Below, piece after piece: positions 52,876-64,000 of a DNA stretch of 64,000 nt (its first letter is position 1; each line of letters opens with the position of its first letter). The notes below the pieces were generated by a model. The model did not search any database. It had not been told where the DNA came from and saw nothing but the letters and a program-made list of their open reading frames with translations. Both the position numbers and the translations under genes were made by a program. Source of the DNA: Cryobacterium sp. PAMC25264 (GTDB lineage Bacteria; Actinomycetota; Actinomycetes; Actinomycetales; Microbacteriaceae); the NCBI RefSeq assembly GCF_019443325.1, contig NZ_CP080383.1, positions 558,001 through 622,000 of the forward strand, read 5' to 3'.

Positions 52876-54294
52876 TCACAGCTGGTCGGCGTGGATCGGC
52901 GGCAGTCGGTCGGCCCAGGGCATCGCCTGCTCGAGCTGTGCCGCGGCCTGCAGCAGCAGGTCGTCGCGGCCGTGGGCCGCCACGAGCTGAACCCCGATCG
53001 GCAGTCCCTCGCGGCTCTGCCCCAGCGGCAGGCTGATCGCGGGATGCCCGGAGATGTTGAAGGGCGCGGTGAACGGCCCGAACTCGAGGATGCGGCGAAT
53101 CCACGACCGGGCGGTGTGGCCGGCCGCGTTGTAGTCCAGGGTGCCGTGCGGCAGCGGCAGCTGGGCCACGGTCGGGGTGACCAGCAGGTCGAACCGGGTG
53201 AAGAACAGTCCGATCGCCCGGGTCACCCGGTGCTGGGCGTCGATCGCGGCGGCCACATCGAGGGCGCTGGCCCGGGCCGTCTCCTCGAGCACCACGCGGG
53301 AGACGGCCTCGAGCCGCGCTGGGTCCGGCCGCCGCGGGGCACGCAGCAGGGCGGCGCCGGTGGCCAGCACGGCCAGCATCTCGGCCTCGACGATATCGTC
53401 CGGGTCGACCCCGGGCCGGGCGTCGTCGACCGCATGCCCAATCCACTCGAGGGTGCGGCCCACGGCCGTGGCCGCGGCGGCGACCTGCGCGTCCACCGGC
53501 ACCCCCGACCAGGCCTCCGTCACGAGGGCGACGCGCAGACGGCCCGGATCCTGCCGGTGCGACCTCGCGAAGGCAACGATCGGTGCGGGCAGCGTGTACT
53601 TCTCGCCGATGCTGGGGGAGCCCACGGCATCCAGCAGGTGGGCGGTGTCCCTGATGCTGCGGGTGAGCGCGAATTCGCCGATCAACCCGAACCCAGCCTC
53701 CCCGGCCAGCGGCCCGCTGGGAGTTCGGCCGCGGCTGGGTTTGAGGCCCACGATGCCGCAGCAGGCCGCGGGCACCCGGATCGACCCGGCCGCGTCGTTG
53801 GCGTGCGCCAGCGGAACCGCACCGGCGGCGACGAGCGCCGCGGCGCCGCCGCTTGAGCCACCGACCCCACGCTCGAGGGCCCAGGGATTGCGGGTGGGGC
53901 CGGTGCGCAGGGGTTCGGTGGCGAAGTTCAACCCGAATTCAGGCGCGGTGGTCTGACCGACAGCCACGAGTCCGGCGGCGCGGAAACGCACCATCAACTC
54001 ATGGTCGGTGTCGGCCGCGACTCCCTGGATGCTCCGACTGCCCAGCGCGAACTGCGCACCGCGAGCGAACGGGCCGCTGTCCTTGATCAGGAAGGGAACG
54101 CCCGCGAACGGGCCGGTCGCCTCGGCCGCCAGCGCCGGGTCGAACAGCGGACGGGCCAGGGCGTTCAGGTCCGCGTTGACCGCGTCCACGGCATCGCGGG
54201 CAAGCCGCTCGACCTCGGCCGCCGACACCGCACCGGCGCGGATGGCGGCGCGGAGGCCCACAGCGTCGTGCGAGGCGTATTCGGCGAGGTCCAC
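52876..54294 (-). CDS. Amidase (amidase signature family)
   Basis: This is a 472-residue enzyme with the Ser-Ser-Lys triad: Lys in GVPFLIKDSG, Ser in VGGSSGGAAALVAAG and Ser in NDAAGSIRVPAACCG. The usual DxGGSIR is DAAGSIR. It hydrolyses a C-N amide bond, and the substrate is unknown. The start is probably GTG 54294, 15 bp after the stop of the acetyltransferase gene; there is no ATG in this region. Confidence 0.9.
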   Translation of the reverse strand: MDLAEYASHDAVGLRAAIRAGAVSAAEVERLARDAVDAVNADLNALARPLFDPALAAEATGPFAGVPFLIKDSGPFARGAQFALGSRSIQGVAADTDHELMVRFRAAGLVAVGQTTAPEFGLNFATEPLRTGPTRNPWALERGVGGSSGGAAALVAAGAVPLAHANDAAGSIRVPAACCGIVGLKPSRGRTPSGPLAGEAGFGLIGEFALTRSIRDTAHLLDAVGSPSIGEKYTLPAPIVAFARSHRQDPGRLRVALVTEAWSGVPVDAQVAAAATAVGRTLEWIGHAVDDARPGVDPDDIVEAEMLAVLATGAALLRAPRRPDPARLEAVSRVVLEETARASALDVAAAIDAQHRVTRAIGLFFTRFDLLVTPTVAQLPLPHGTLDYNAAGHTARSWIRRILEFGPFTAPFNISGHPAISLPLGQSREGLPIGVQLVAAHGRDDLLLQAAAQLEQAMPWADRLPPIHADQL

Positions 54295-54308
54295 GGGGTG
54301 GGTGCCGT

Positions 54309-54764
54309 TCAGTCGAGCCGTTTGGCGAGTACGCGCACGTCGGCATCCGCATAGCCGAGCCGGTCGTAGAACCCGGTGACGGCCACATTGGTCTGCCGCA
54401 CCATGAGCTGCACCTTGACGGCGCCGTGGTCGACGAGCCAGGCCTCGGCGGCGCCCATCAGCATCCGGCCCAGGCCCGTGCCCTGCTCGGAGGGGGCAAC
54501 GGCCAGGTAGTAGATCCAGCCGCGATGGCCGTCGTGTCCCACCATCACAGTGCCCAGAAGTGTGTTGCCCTGGCGCTCGGGTGCCGTGATGTCGGTGTTT
54601 GCGTTCTCGGCATCGGCGAACACCCCCAGAACCGTGGCGGACTCGGTGCCGAGCGCCCGCTCCAGGTCGGCGGCCGGCGGATTCCACGGGCGGGTGAGCC
54701 CGGTGCTCTCCCAGAGCGCGATGACGGACTCGAAGTCGGCTGTGGTGATAGCTGCGATCTGCAT
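54309..54764 (-). CDS. GNAT acetyltransferase (YpeA-like)
   Basis: This 151-residue enzyme has the acetyl-CoA binding segment LAVAPSEQGTGLGRMLMGAAE and the closing RQTNVAVTGFYDRLGY. The first part (DFESVIALWESTGLTRPWN) fits the YpeA family. It lies just upstream of the amidase gene on the same strand and may be co-transcribed. Confidence 0.9.
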   Translation of the reverse strand: MQIAAITTADFESVIALWESTGLTRPWNPPAADLERALGTESATVLGVFADAENANTDITAPERQGNTLLGTVMVGHDGHRGWIYYLAVAPSEQGTGLGRMLMGAAEAWLVDHGAVKVQLMVRQTNVAVTGFYDRLGYADADVRVLAKRLD

Positions 54765-54879
54765 CGGTCCATTGTGCCCGGCTCAGGGGCCGGTGGGCAT
54801 CCTCGCTGCCGACCCGTTTGTGATCGTCGCCGGCGTGGGCCGCCAACAAGACGCCCACGTGCGCTGGCATGCTGGTGGG

Positions 54880-55362
54880 ATGACTGACGCGCTCTTCGAC
54901 CTTCCCGGCGGCCCGTTCACCCTGCGACCGGCGCTCGCCGGGGATGTGGCCGCCATCGTCGGCCTGCTGGCCGACGACCAGCTGCGAGCCGTCGAGGAGT
55001 CCACCGAGGATCTGGCGCCCTACCTGGCGGCATTCACGGCCATCGACGCTTCGCCGGATCATCACCTCGTGGTCGCGGTCGACCCCGCCGGCCGGGTCGT
55101 GGCCACCGAGCAGTTGTCGCTGCTGCCGGGCCTGGCCCGTGCCGGCTCCACCCGGCTGCAGATCGAGGCGGTCCGGGTGAGTTCCTGCCTGCGCGGCAAC
55201 GGCCTGGGCAGCGCGATGATCGAGTGGGCCGTCGAGTACGGCCGCACTCACGGGTGCCGGCTGGTTCAGCTGACCTCGGACGCCTCCCGCATCGACGCCC
55301 ACCGCTTCTACGAACGCCTCGGCTTCGCTCCCTCCCACCTGGGTTTCAAGCTCCACATCTAG
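54880..55362 (+). CDS. GNAT acetyltransferase
   Basis: This 160-residue enzyme has the acetyl-CoA motif IEAVRVSSCLRGNGLGSAMIEWAV and the end CRLVQLTSDASRIDAHRFYERLGF. ATG 54880 is preceded by GGTGGG. It is divergent from the other acetyltransferase gene. The substrate is unknown. Confidence 0.9.
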   Translation: MTDALFDLPGGPFTLRPALAGDVAAIVGLLADDQLRAVEESTEDLAPYLAAFTAIDASPDHHLVVAVDPAGRVVATEQLSLLPGLARAGSTRLQIEAVRVSSCLRGNGLGSAMIEWAVEYGRTHGCRLVQLTSDASRIDAHRFYERLGFAPSHLGFKLHI

Positions 55363-55370
55363 CCCGCCCT

Positions 55371-55443
55371 CCCTCCCGCGAACCGTGAGGAAAGCCCCAG
55401 AATTCGGGGTTTTTGGGTGCTTAAGTCACAGTTCGCGGGAGGG
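55371..55443. repeat. Palindromic intergenic repeat, family C copy 1
   Basis: CCCTCCCGCGAAC (55371-55383) pairs perfectly with GTTCGCGGGAGGG (55431-55443), continued by GTGA/TCAC. The inner part has GAAAGCCCC. It may terminate the acetyltransferase transcript. A related copy lies at 60549-60621. Confidence 0.7.
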
Positions 55444-55575
55444 GACGGGCGACGGCCGGGGGAAGTTACGGGGGCGTTAACTCTGGGGCGAAGCGGCGGA
55501 ACCCATAGGCGGGCGGATGGGGTGGTCGGCTAGACTGCCGAGCAGTAGAAACCAACTGAATACTGGGCCACACGA

Positions 55576-55822
55576 TCGATGCGGGAGAGTTCGACGTCAG
55601 AAGACGAGCGAACACCGAAGGAGCAATCCTCCCCGACAATCTCTCAGGTACTCGTACCGCATCGAGCGGGCCACTCTGAAAAGCGGATGTGCACAGCGCG
55701 TCCGGGTCTCGCCTCGCGGGATCCGCACGGCACGGGTCACATCCCGCCCATGGTGAAAGCCGGGAGCGCACACGCGCCCGGCGAAGCTCTCAGGCCTGAC
55801 GACAGAGGGGGAGTTCCCACCG
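55576..55822 (+). promoter_or_regulatory. Tandem glycine riboswitch
   Basis: Two aptamer-like units precede gcvT. The first runs from GCGGGAGAG (55581) through AACACCGAAGGAGCAA (55611) and ATCTCTCAGGTACTC to CACTCTGAAAAGCGG. The second contains GGTGAAAGCCGGGAGCG, CGGCGAAGCTCTCAGGC and GACAGAGGGGGAG (55801-55813). These are the conserved pieces of glycine aptamers, and the tandem order is typical. It should switch on the glycine cleavage genes when glycine is high. Confidence 0.9.
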
Positions 55823-55884
55823 GGGTTCGAACGAGCCCCGGAGCACCTCACCGGGCACGCGCCCGGCGATGAACCGGAGAACTC

Positions 55885-57072
<1,188 letters not shown>

Positions 57073-57202
57073 CCCAGAACGGCGCAGGGCCCGCCCCGGG
57101 CCTCCGGTCACCCGGCGTGCGCGCTTCACCCCACAACCGATCAGCACCACCGATCCACAGCACCGATCCACCCACGTGATCACCCCCTTGAGAGGAACCC
57201 CC

Positions 57203-57574
57203 ATGGCCGACAAGACCGAACTCCAGTACACCGCAGAGCACGAATGGGTGCTCGTCGACGGCGACACCGCCACTGTCGGCATCACCGCCTACGCCGCCGA
57301 CAAGCTCGGCGACGTGGTCTTCGTGGAGCTGCCCGAGGTCGGCAGCTCCGTCGCCTCCGGCACCGTCGTCGGAGAGATCGAGTCGACCAAGTCGGTCGGC
57401 GAGCTCTTCGCCCCCATCGACGGCACCGTCGCCGAGGTCAACGACGCCGTGGTCGCCAGCCCCGAACTCGTCAACAGCGACCCGCTCGGCGACGGGTGGC
57501 TCATCAAGGTCACCTTCGAGAGCCTGCCGGCGCTGCTCAGCTACGCCGAGTACTCCGCCATCATCGGCGAGTAA
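57203..57574 (+). CDS. gcvH: Glycine cleavage system H protein
   Basis: This 123-residue lipoyl carrier has the attachment site [13 protein letters not shown] (Lys63). ATG 57203 follows GAGAGGAA. The 130-bp gap after gcvT shows no gene. Confidence 0.97.
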   Translation: MADKTELQYTAEHEWVLVDGDTATVGITAYAADKLGDVVFVELPEVGSSVASGTVVGEIESTKSVGELFAPIDGTVAEVNDAVVASPELVNSDPLGDGWLIKVTFESLPALLSYAEYSAIIGE

Positions 57575-57647
57575 CAGCCCAGCCAGGCCCCAGCCACCCG
57601 CCTCACCTCGCACGACCGAATCAGACCCCGGAAAGAGCCTTCCCCAC

Positions 57648-60545
<2,898 letters not shown>

Positions 60546-60548
60546 AAA

Positions 60549-60621
60549 CCCCTCGCGACCTGTGAGAAAAGCCCCAAGAATCCGAGATTCTTGGGGCTTT
60601 TCTCACGGTTCGCGAGAGGGG
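60549..60621. terminator. Long palindromic terminator between gcvP and convergent gene (family C copy 2)
   Basis: GAGAAAAGCCCCAAGAATC (60564-60582) pairs perfectly over 19 bp with GATTCTTGGGGCTTTTCTC (60586-60604). CCCCTCGCGA and TCGCGAGAGGGG extend it outward. It should stop transcription from both sides. The outer part resembles copy 1 at 55371-55443. Confidence 0.85.
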
Positions 60622-60623
60622 GA

Positions 60624-61475
60624 CTACGAGGTGGGGGTGAGCAGGGCGGGCCACCAGAGGACCGCGAGGGGATAGCCGACGAAGGAGAGGATGTCGAGCA
60701 CCCAGTGCGCGATCACCAGGGGCATCACCCGGCCCCAGCGCAGGTAGCACCAGCCGAAGACCACACCCATCAGGGCGTTGCCCACGAACGGCCCGATGCC
60801 CTGGTACAGGTGGTAGCTGCCGCGCAGCAGCGCCGCCGAGACGATGATGGTCCAGGTGCTCCAGCCCAGCTCGCGCAGCCGGGTGAACAGGTAGCCCACC
60901 ACGATGAGTTCCTCGCTCAGGGCGCTGCGGAGCGCCGAGAACACCAGGATCGGGATGGTCCACCAGAAGGTGTCCAGCGGCGACGGCACCACCGCCACGG
61001 TGAATCCCAGCGCGCGGCCGGCCAGGTACAGGCCGAGCCCCGGGATGCCGATGATGAGCAGCAACCCGCCGCCGCGCAGGAGATCCCGGCGCGGTTCGGT
61101 GAAGTCGACCCCGAGCCGCCGGAATGCGCTCTGACCGGGCTGCCAGAGCAGGTAGAGCACCAGCGCCACGGGGAAAAGGGTGAAGACGATGCCGAGGAAC
61201 TGATAGCTGAAGTCGAGCCATTCCCGGGTGGATTGTGACCCATTGATGGTGGCGGACTGATCGCCCAACGCCACTTCCTCGGTCAGCCTGGCGATGATCG
61301 AGACGATCGAGTACACGGCGGATGCGCCGAGCGACAACCCCAGCACGATGACGATCTCCCAGCGCAGCCGCACCCGTGACAGCGGTGCGACGGCGCCCGA
61401 GGTCGCGGGTTCCGGGGGAGTGGCGCCCGAGGTCGCCGGGTCCAGCGGGGCGGGGCCCGGCGGAGTGGCGCTCAC
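60624..61475 (-). CDS. CPBP-family intramembrane metalloprotease
   Basis: This 283-residue protein has about seven transmembrane helices and the CPBP (Abi) motifs SALSEELIVVGYLFTRLR and VIAHWVLDILSF. Members include CAAX-type proteases and bacteriocin self-immunity proteins. The N-terminal 40 residues are Pro/Ala/Thr-rich. The GTG at 61475 overlaps the stop of the DCC-family gene, so the two are co-translated. Confidence 0.88.
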   Translation of the reverse strand: MSATPPGPAPLDPATSGATPPEPATSGAVAPLSRVRLRWEIVIVLGLSLGASAVYSIVSIIARLTEEVALGDQSATINGSQSTREWLDFSYQFLGIVFTLFPVALVLYLLWQPGQSAFRRLGVDFTEPRRDLLRGGGLLLIIGIPGLGLYLAGRALGFTVAVVPSPLDTFWWTIPILVFSALRSALSEELIVVGYLFTRLRELGWSTWTIIVSAALLRGSYHLYQGIGPFVGNALMGVVFGWCYLRWGRVMPLVIAHWVLDILSFVGYPLAVLWWPALLTPTS

Positions 61476-61864
61476 GACGCGCTCGTCAGTCGGCAGGCCG
61501 GGGTGCCGCCCGGGAGCCGGTACCGGTAGCGGGCGACGACACGGTATCCCGCTTCGGCCGCCCAGGACCACGGGGGCAGGGTGGCCAACGTGCCGAGCAC
61601 CCGCAACGCACGAATCGGTTGCCCGCGCAGGATCGCTGCGACCGCGGCGGCCCCGCCGTACCGGCGCCCGCCGGAGACGAACCAGACCCTCGAGCGTGCC
61701 TGAGCCTCGTCCAGCCCATATCGGGACAGGTCGGTCCACTGGAAGGGTGCCGTGGCTGGAACCCGGGGGAGTGTGCGCTGCAGCCAGAGCACGGCGGTGG
61801 TGCAGAAGCCGCAGTCACCGTCGAAGATCAGGGTGGCGGGTGGGTCACGCGGGATGCTCGGCAT
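61472..61864 (-). CDS. DCC-family thiol-disulfide oxidoreductase-like (DUF393)
   Basis: This 130-residue protein begins with LIFDGDCGFCTTAVLWLQR, the DxxCxxC signature of the DCC family. This is a thioredoxin-like fold, and the role in bacteria is mostly unknown. It is coupled to the CPBP protease gene. Confidence 0.9.
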   Translation of the reverse strand: MPSIPRDPPATLIFDGDCGFCTTAVLWLQRTLPRVPATAPFQWTDLSRYGLDEAQARSRVWFVSGGRRYGGAAAVAAILRGQPIRALRVLGTLATLPPWSWAAEAGYRVVARYRYRLPGGTPACRLTSAS

Positions 61865-62176
61865 CCCTCTATTTTGCGCCTCTTATCCCCGGCGGCGGAT
61901 ACCGAGCCGGAATCGAGGGCCCGTCGGCGCCAGTTGAAACCGCTTGCACATGCCCCCGGGACCTTGGTCCCAAGCATCGTGAGAGATCCTCGTGGGATTC
62001 GCAGAAAAAGACGCATAATTTGGCCTCTGCGCAAGAATCGTGCGTCTTTGGTTACTCCTGTGTAACGTTTGCCGCCACGTTTTGCACCGGGACCCAGACA
62101 AACCTAGGGTTTTGGTAACTACGCGCCGCTAGGGTCACGAACCTTCAGTGGCGCCCACCTTTGCACAGGAGGAATT
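61865..62176 (+). promoter_or_regulatory. Upstream region of the oligopeptide transporter with promoter
   Basis: No gene is seen in these 312 bp. A candidate promoter is TTGCAC (62082-62087), 17-bp spacer, TAGGGT (62105-62110). The perfect short palindrome GGGACC-tt-GGTCCC lies at 61958-61971 and could be an operator. The ribosome binding site AGGAGG at about 62166 is strong. Confidence 0.5.
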
Positions 62177-63796
62177 TTGAAGAGATCCCGTATGGGCCTG
62201 AGCGCCCTCGCGCTGATTTCGGTGAGCGCCCTCGCGCTCACCGGTTGCGCGACCTCGAACGACGAACCGGCCGCCTCGACCGGTGACTCGTCCGCGATCA
62301 TCAGCACGAACGGCAGCGAGCCGCAGAACCCGCTGATCCCGACCAACACCACCGAAACCGGCGGCGGCAAGATCGCCACGTCGATCTTCGCCGGGCTGGT
62401 CTCCTACAAGGGTGACGGCTCGACCGAGAACGAGGTCGCCAAGTCGATCGAGTCCGACGACGCCACCAACTGGACCGTCACGCTCAACGACGGCTGGACC
62501 TTCACCAACGGTGAAGCAGTCACCTCTTCGTCCTTCGTGGACGCCTGGAACTACGGTGCGCTCTTCAGCAACGCCCAGGGTGCCTCCTACTTCTTCGACG
62601 ACATCGCGGGCTACGACCCGTCGGCCGACGCCGAACTGACCGGTCTCAAGGTCGTCGACGACACCACCTTCACGGTCGAACTCTCCTCCCCGGAGGCCGA
62701 CTGGCCGCTGCGCCTCGGCTACACGGCCTTCATGCCGCTGCCGACCGTCGCATTCGACGACATGGCCGCATTCGGTGAGAACCCGATCGGCAACGGCCCG
62801 TACATGCTGGCCGAAGAAGGCGCATGGGTTCACGAAGAAAAGATCAGCCTGATCACCAACCCCGACTACACGGGTGTTCGCAAGCCCGTCAACGGCGGCC
62901 TGGACATCATCTTCTACGCCACCCAGGACGCCGCGTACGCGGACGTGCAGGGCGGCAACCTCGACGTGCTGGACGCAGTTCCCGACTCCGCATTCGAGAC
63001 CTTCGCTGACGAGTTCGGTGACCGTTCGGTCAACCAGCCGGCCGCCATCTTCCAGGGCTTCAACATGCCGTACTACCTCGAGCACTGGAGCGGCGACGAG
63101 GGCAAGCTGCGTCGTGCAGCCATCTCGATGTCGATCGACCGCGCTCAGATCACGGATGTCATCTTCCAGGGCACTCGCACGCCGGCTACCGACTTCACGT
63201 CCCCTGTCATCGACGGCTACTCCGACGCCCTCAAGGGTGCCGACGTCCTCGAGTACAACCCGGACGAAGCCGTGAAGCTGTGGAAGGAAGCCGACGCGAT
63301 CGCTCCCTACGGCGACACCGAATTCAACATCGCCTACAACTCCGACGGTGGCCACCAGGCCTGGATCGACGCTGTGACCAACAGCATCAAGAACACCCTC
63401 GGCATCAACGCCGTCGGCAAGCCCTACCCGACCTTCGCCGCGGCGCTCGATGACCGCTCGAACGACAAGCTGACCGGTGGCACGCGCGCCGGCTGGCAGG
63501 CCGACTACCCGTCGCTGTACAACTTCCTCGCACCGCTGTACCAGACCGGTGCCGGCTCGAACTACGAGGACTACAGCAGCCCCGAGTTCGACGCCCTGCT
63601 CAAGGAGGGTGCCGCTGCGTCCACCGTCGCCGACGCAACCAAGAAGTACCAGGAAGCTCAGGAGGTCCTGCTCAAGGACCTGCCGACCATCCCGCTGTGG
63701 TACTCCAACGTCGTGGGCGTCTGGTCCGAGAGCGTCAATGACGTTGTCTTCGGCTGGGACTCCGTGCCGCTGTACTACCAGATCACCAAGGGTTAA
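62177..63796 (+). CDS. oppA: Oligopeptide ABC transporter substrate-binding lipoprotein
   Basis: This 539-residue SBP_bac_5 family protein starts at TTG 62177, chosen because AGGAGG lies just upstream and the lipoprotein signal follows (ALALTGCATSND, Cys24). The family pattern includes ISTNGSEPQNPLIPTN, WTVTLNDGWTFTNGEAVTSSSFVDAWNY and PIGNGPYML. It is closest to OppA-like peptide binders of actinobacteria. The permease gene follows after a hairpin, so this is the first gene of the opp operon. Confidence 0.92.
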   Translation: MKRSRMGLSALALISVSALALTGCATSNDEPAASTGDSSAIISTNGSEPQNPLIPTNTTETGGGKIATSIFAGLVSYKGDGSTENEVAKSIESDDATNWTVTLNDGWTFTNGEAVTSSSFVDAWNYGALFSNAQGASYFFDDIAGYDPSADAELTGLKVVDDTTFTVELSSPEADWPLRLGYTAFMPLPTVAFDDMAAFGENPIGNGPYMLAEEGAWVHEEKISLITNPDYTGVRKPVNGGLDIIFYATQDAAYADVQGGNLDVLDAVPDSAFETFADEFGDRSVNQPAAIFQGFNMPYYLEHWSGDEGKLRRAAISMSIDRAQITDVIFQGTRTPATDFTSPVIDGYSDALKGADVLEYNPDEAVKLWKEADAIAPYGDTEFNIAYNSDGGHQAWIDAVTNSIKNTLGINAVGKPYPTFAAALDDRSNDKLTGGTRAGWQADYPSLYNFLAPLYQTGAGSNYEDYSSPEFDALLKEGAAASTVADATKKYQEAQEVLLKDLPTIPLWYSNVVGVWSESVNDVVFGWDSVPLYYQITKG

Positions 63797-63812
63797 TTCC
63801 TAGTTCACACCG

Positions 63813-63852
63813 CAGTGCAATGTCCGGGCGTCAAGCCCCGGACATTGCACTG
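63813..63852 (+). terminator. Hairpin between binding protein and permease genes
   Basis: CAGTGCAATGTCCGGG pairs perfectly with CCCGGACATTGCACTG around 8 bases. It probably reduces read-through or stabilises the upstream mRNA, giving more binding protein than permease. Confidence 0.75.
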
Positions 63853-63910
63853 ACTAGACTCATTCAGTGATTGCGACCCTCATGTATAAAAGATTCACGG
63901 AGCTCACCTG

Positions 63911-64000
63911 ATGCTGTGGTACACAGGCAGGCGCATCCTCCAAATGATCCCCGTCTTCTTCGGGGCGACATTCCTGATCTACTTCATGGTCTTCTCTCTT
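63911..64000 (+). CDS. oppB: Oligopeptide ABC transporter permease, 5' part
   Basis: The first 30 codons read MLWYTGRRILQMIPVFFGAT and continue as a hydrophobic helix, the typical start of OppB/DppB permeases. The gene runs out of the window. It follows the binding protein gene by 114 bp. Confidence 0.85.
   Translation, partial: MLWYTGRRILQMIPVFFGATFLIYFMVFSL

Overview
The window comes from a high-GC actinobacterium. Gene content points to Microbacteriaceae, possibly a Cryobacterium-like species: a mycothiol-dependent formaldehyde dehydrogenase, a 6C-type small RNA, a Tad pilus locus and an LAxTG (sortase E type) wall anchor. The genus is my inference, since no 16S rRNA is present.

1-10072: the Tad pilus ATPase gene cpaF/tadA is cut in two by an integrated element of about 9.6 kb (471-10067). 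A 5-bp GGGCT sits at both junctions, and joining the two chromosomal sides restores the reading frame exactly. The element carries a large serine integrase at its right end, a small serine resolvase, a replication-like protein whose gene contains three 24-bp direct repeats, a chain of small overlapping genes, a row of strong stem-loops, and a cargo block of Ser/Thr kinase, tiny zinc ribbon, membrane-anchored protein and DUF4145 protein. This is the most likely place for an undescribed system. 10073-13803: rest of the tad operon (cpaF 3' part, tadB, tadC, Flp-like pilin, three TadE/TadG-like pseudopilins).

13804-29942: PHO-box-preceded, wall-anchored alkaline phosphatase; DMT exporter; RmuC; DEDDh exonuclease; YchF; an operon of ImmA/IrrE peptidase, 7-TM protein and XRE regulator; a 6C-like RNA; a photolyase-like protein with no cysteine; lipoproteins; an SDR; a HEFLH-containing coiled-coil protein; a 5'-damaged UBP zinc finger; and a LysR regulator divergent from alsS.

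30057-40668: alsSD (acetoin pathway), tRNA-Cys, then a tight operon of peptide-type ABC transporter, LLM flavin monooxygenase and winged-helix regulator, followed by a DUF1801 protein. 40851-49487: MBL hydrolase with a frameshifted mycothiol-dependent dehydrogenase, PHP phosphoesterase, HhH-GPD glycosylase, DUF2461, DUF1761, lipoproteins. 48687-52006: MacB/FtsX-type ABC exporter. 52048-55362: Lon N-domain protein, amidase, two GNATs.

55363-60545: tandem glycine riboswitch and gcvT-gcvH-gcvP (glycine cleavage). 60624-64000: CPBP protease with DCC-family protein, then an oligopeptide ABC transporter starting with its binding protein and the first bases of a permease. Three families of intergenic palindromic or degenerate repeats recur across the chromosomal part.
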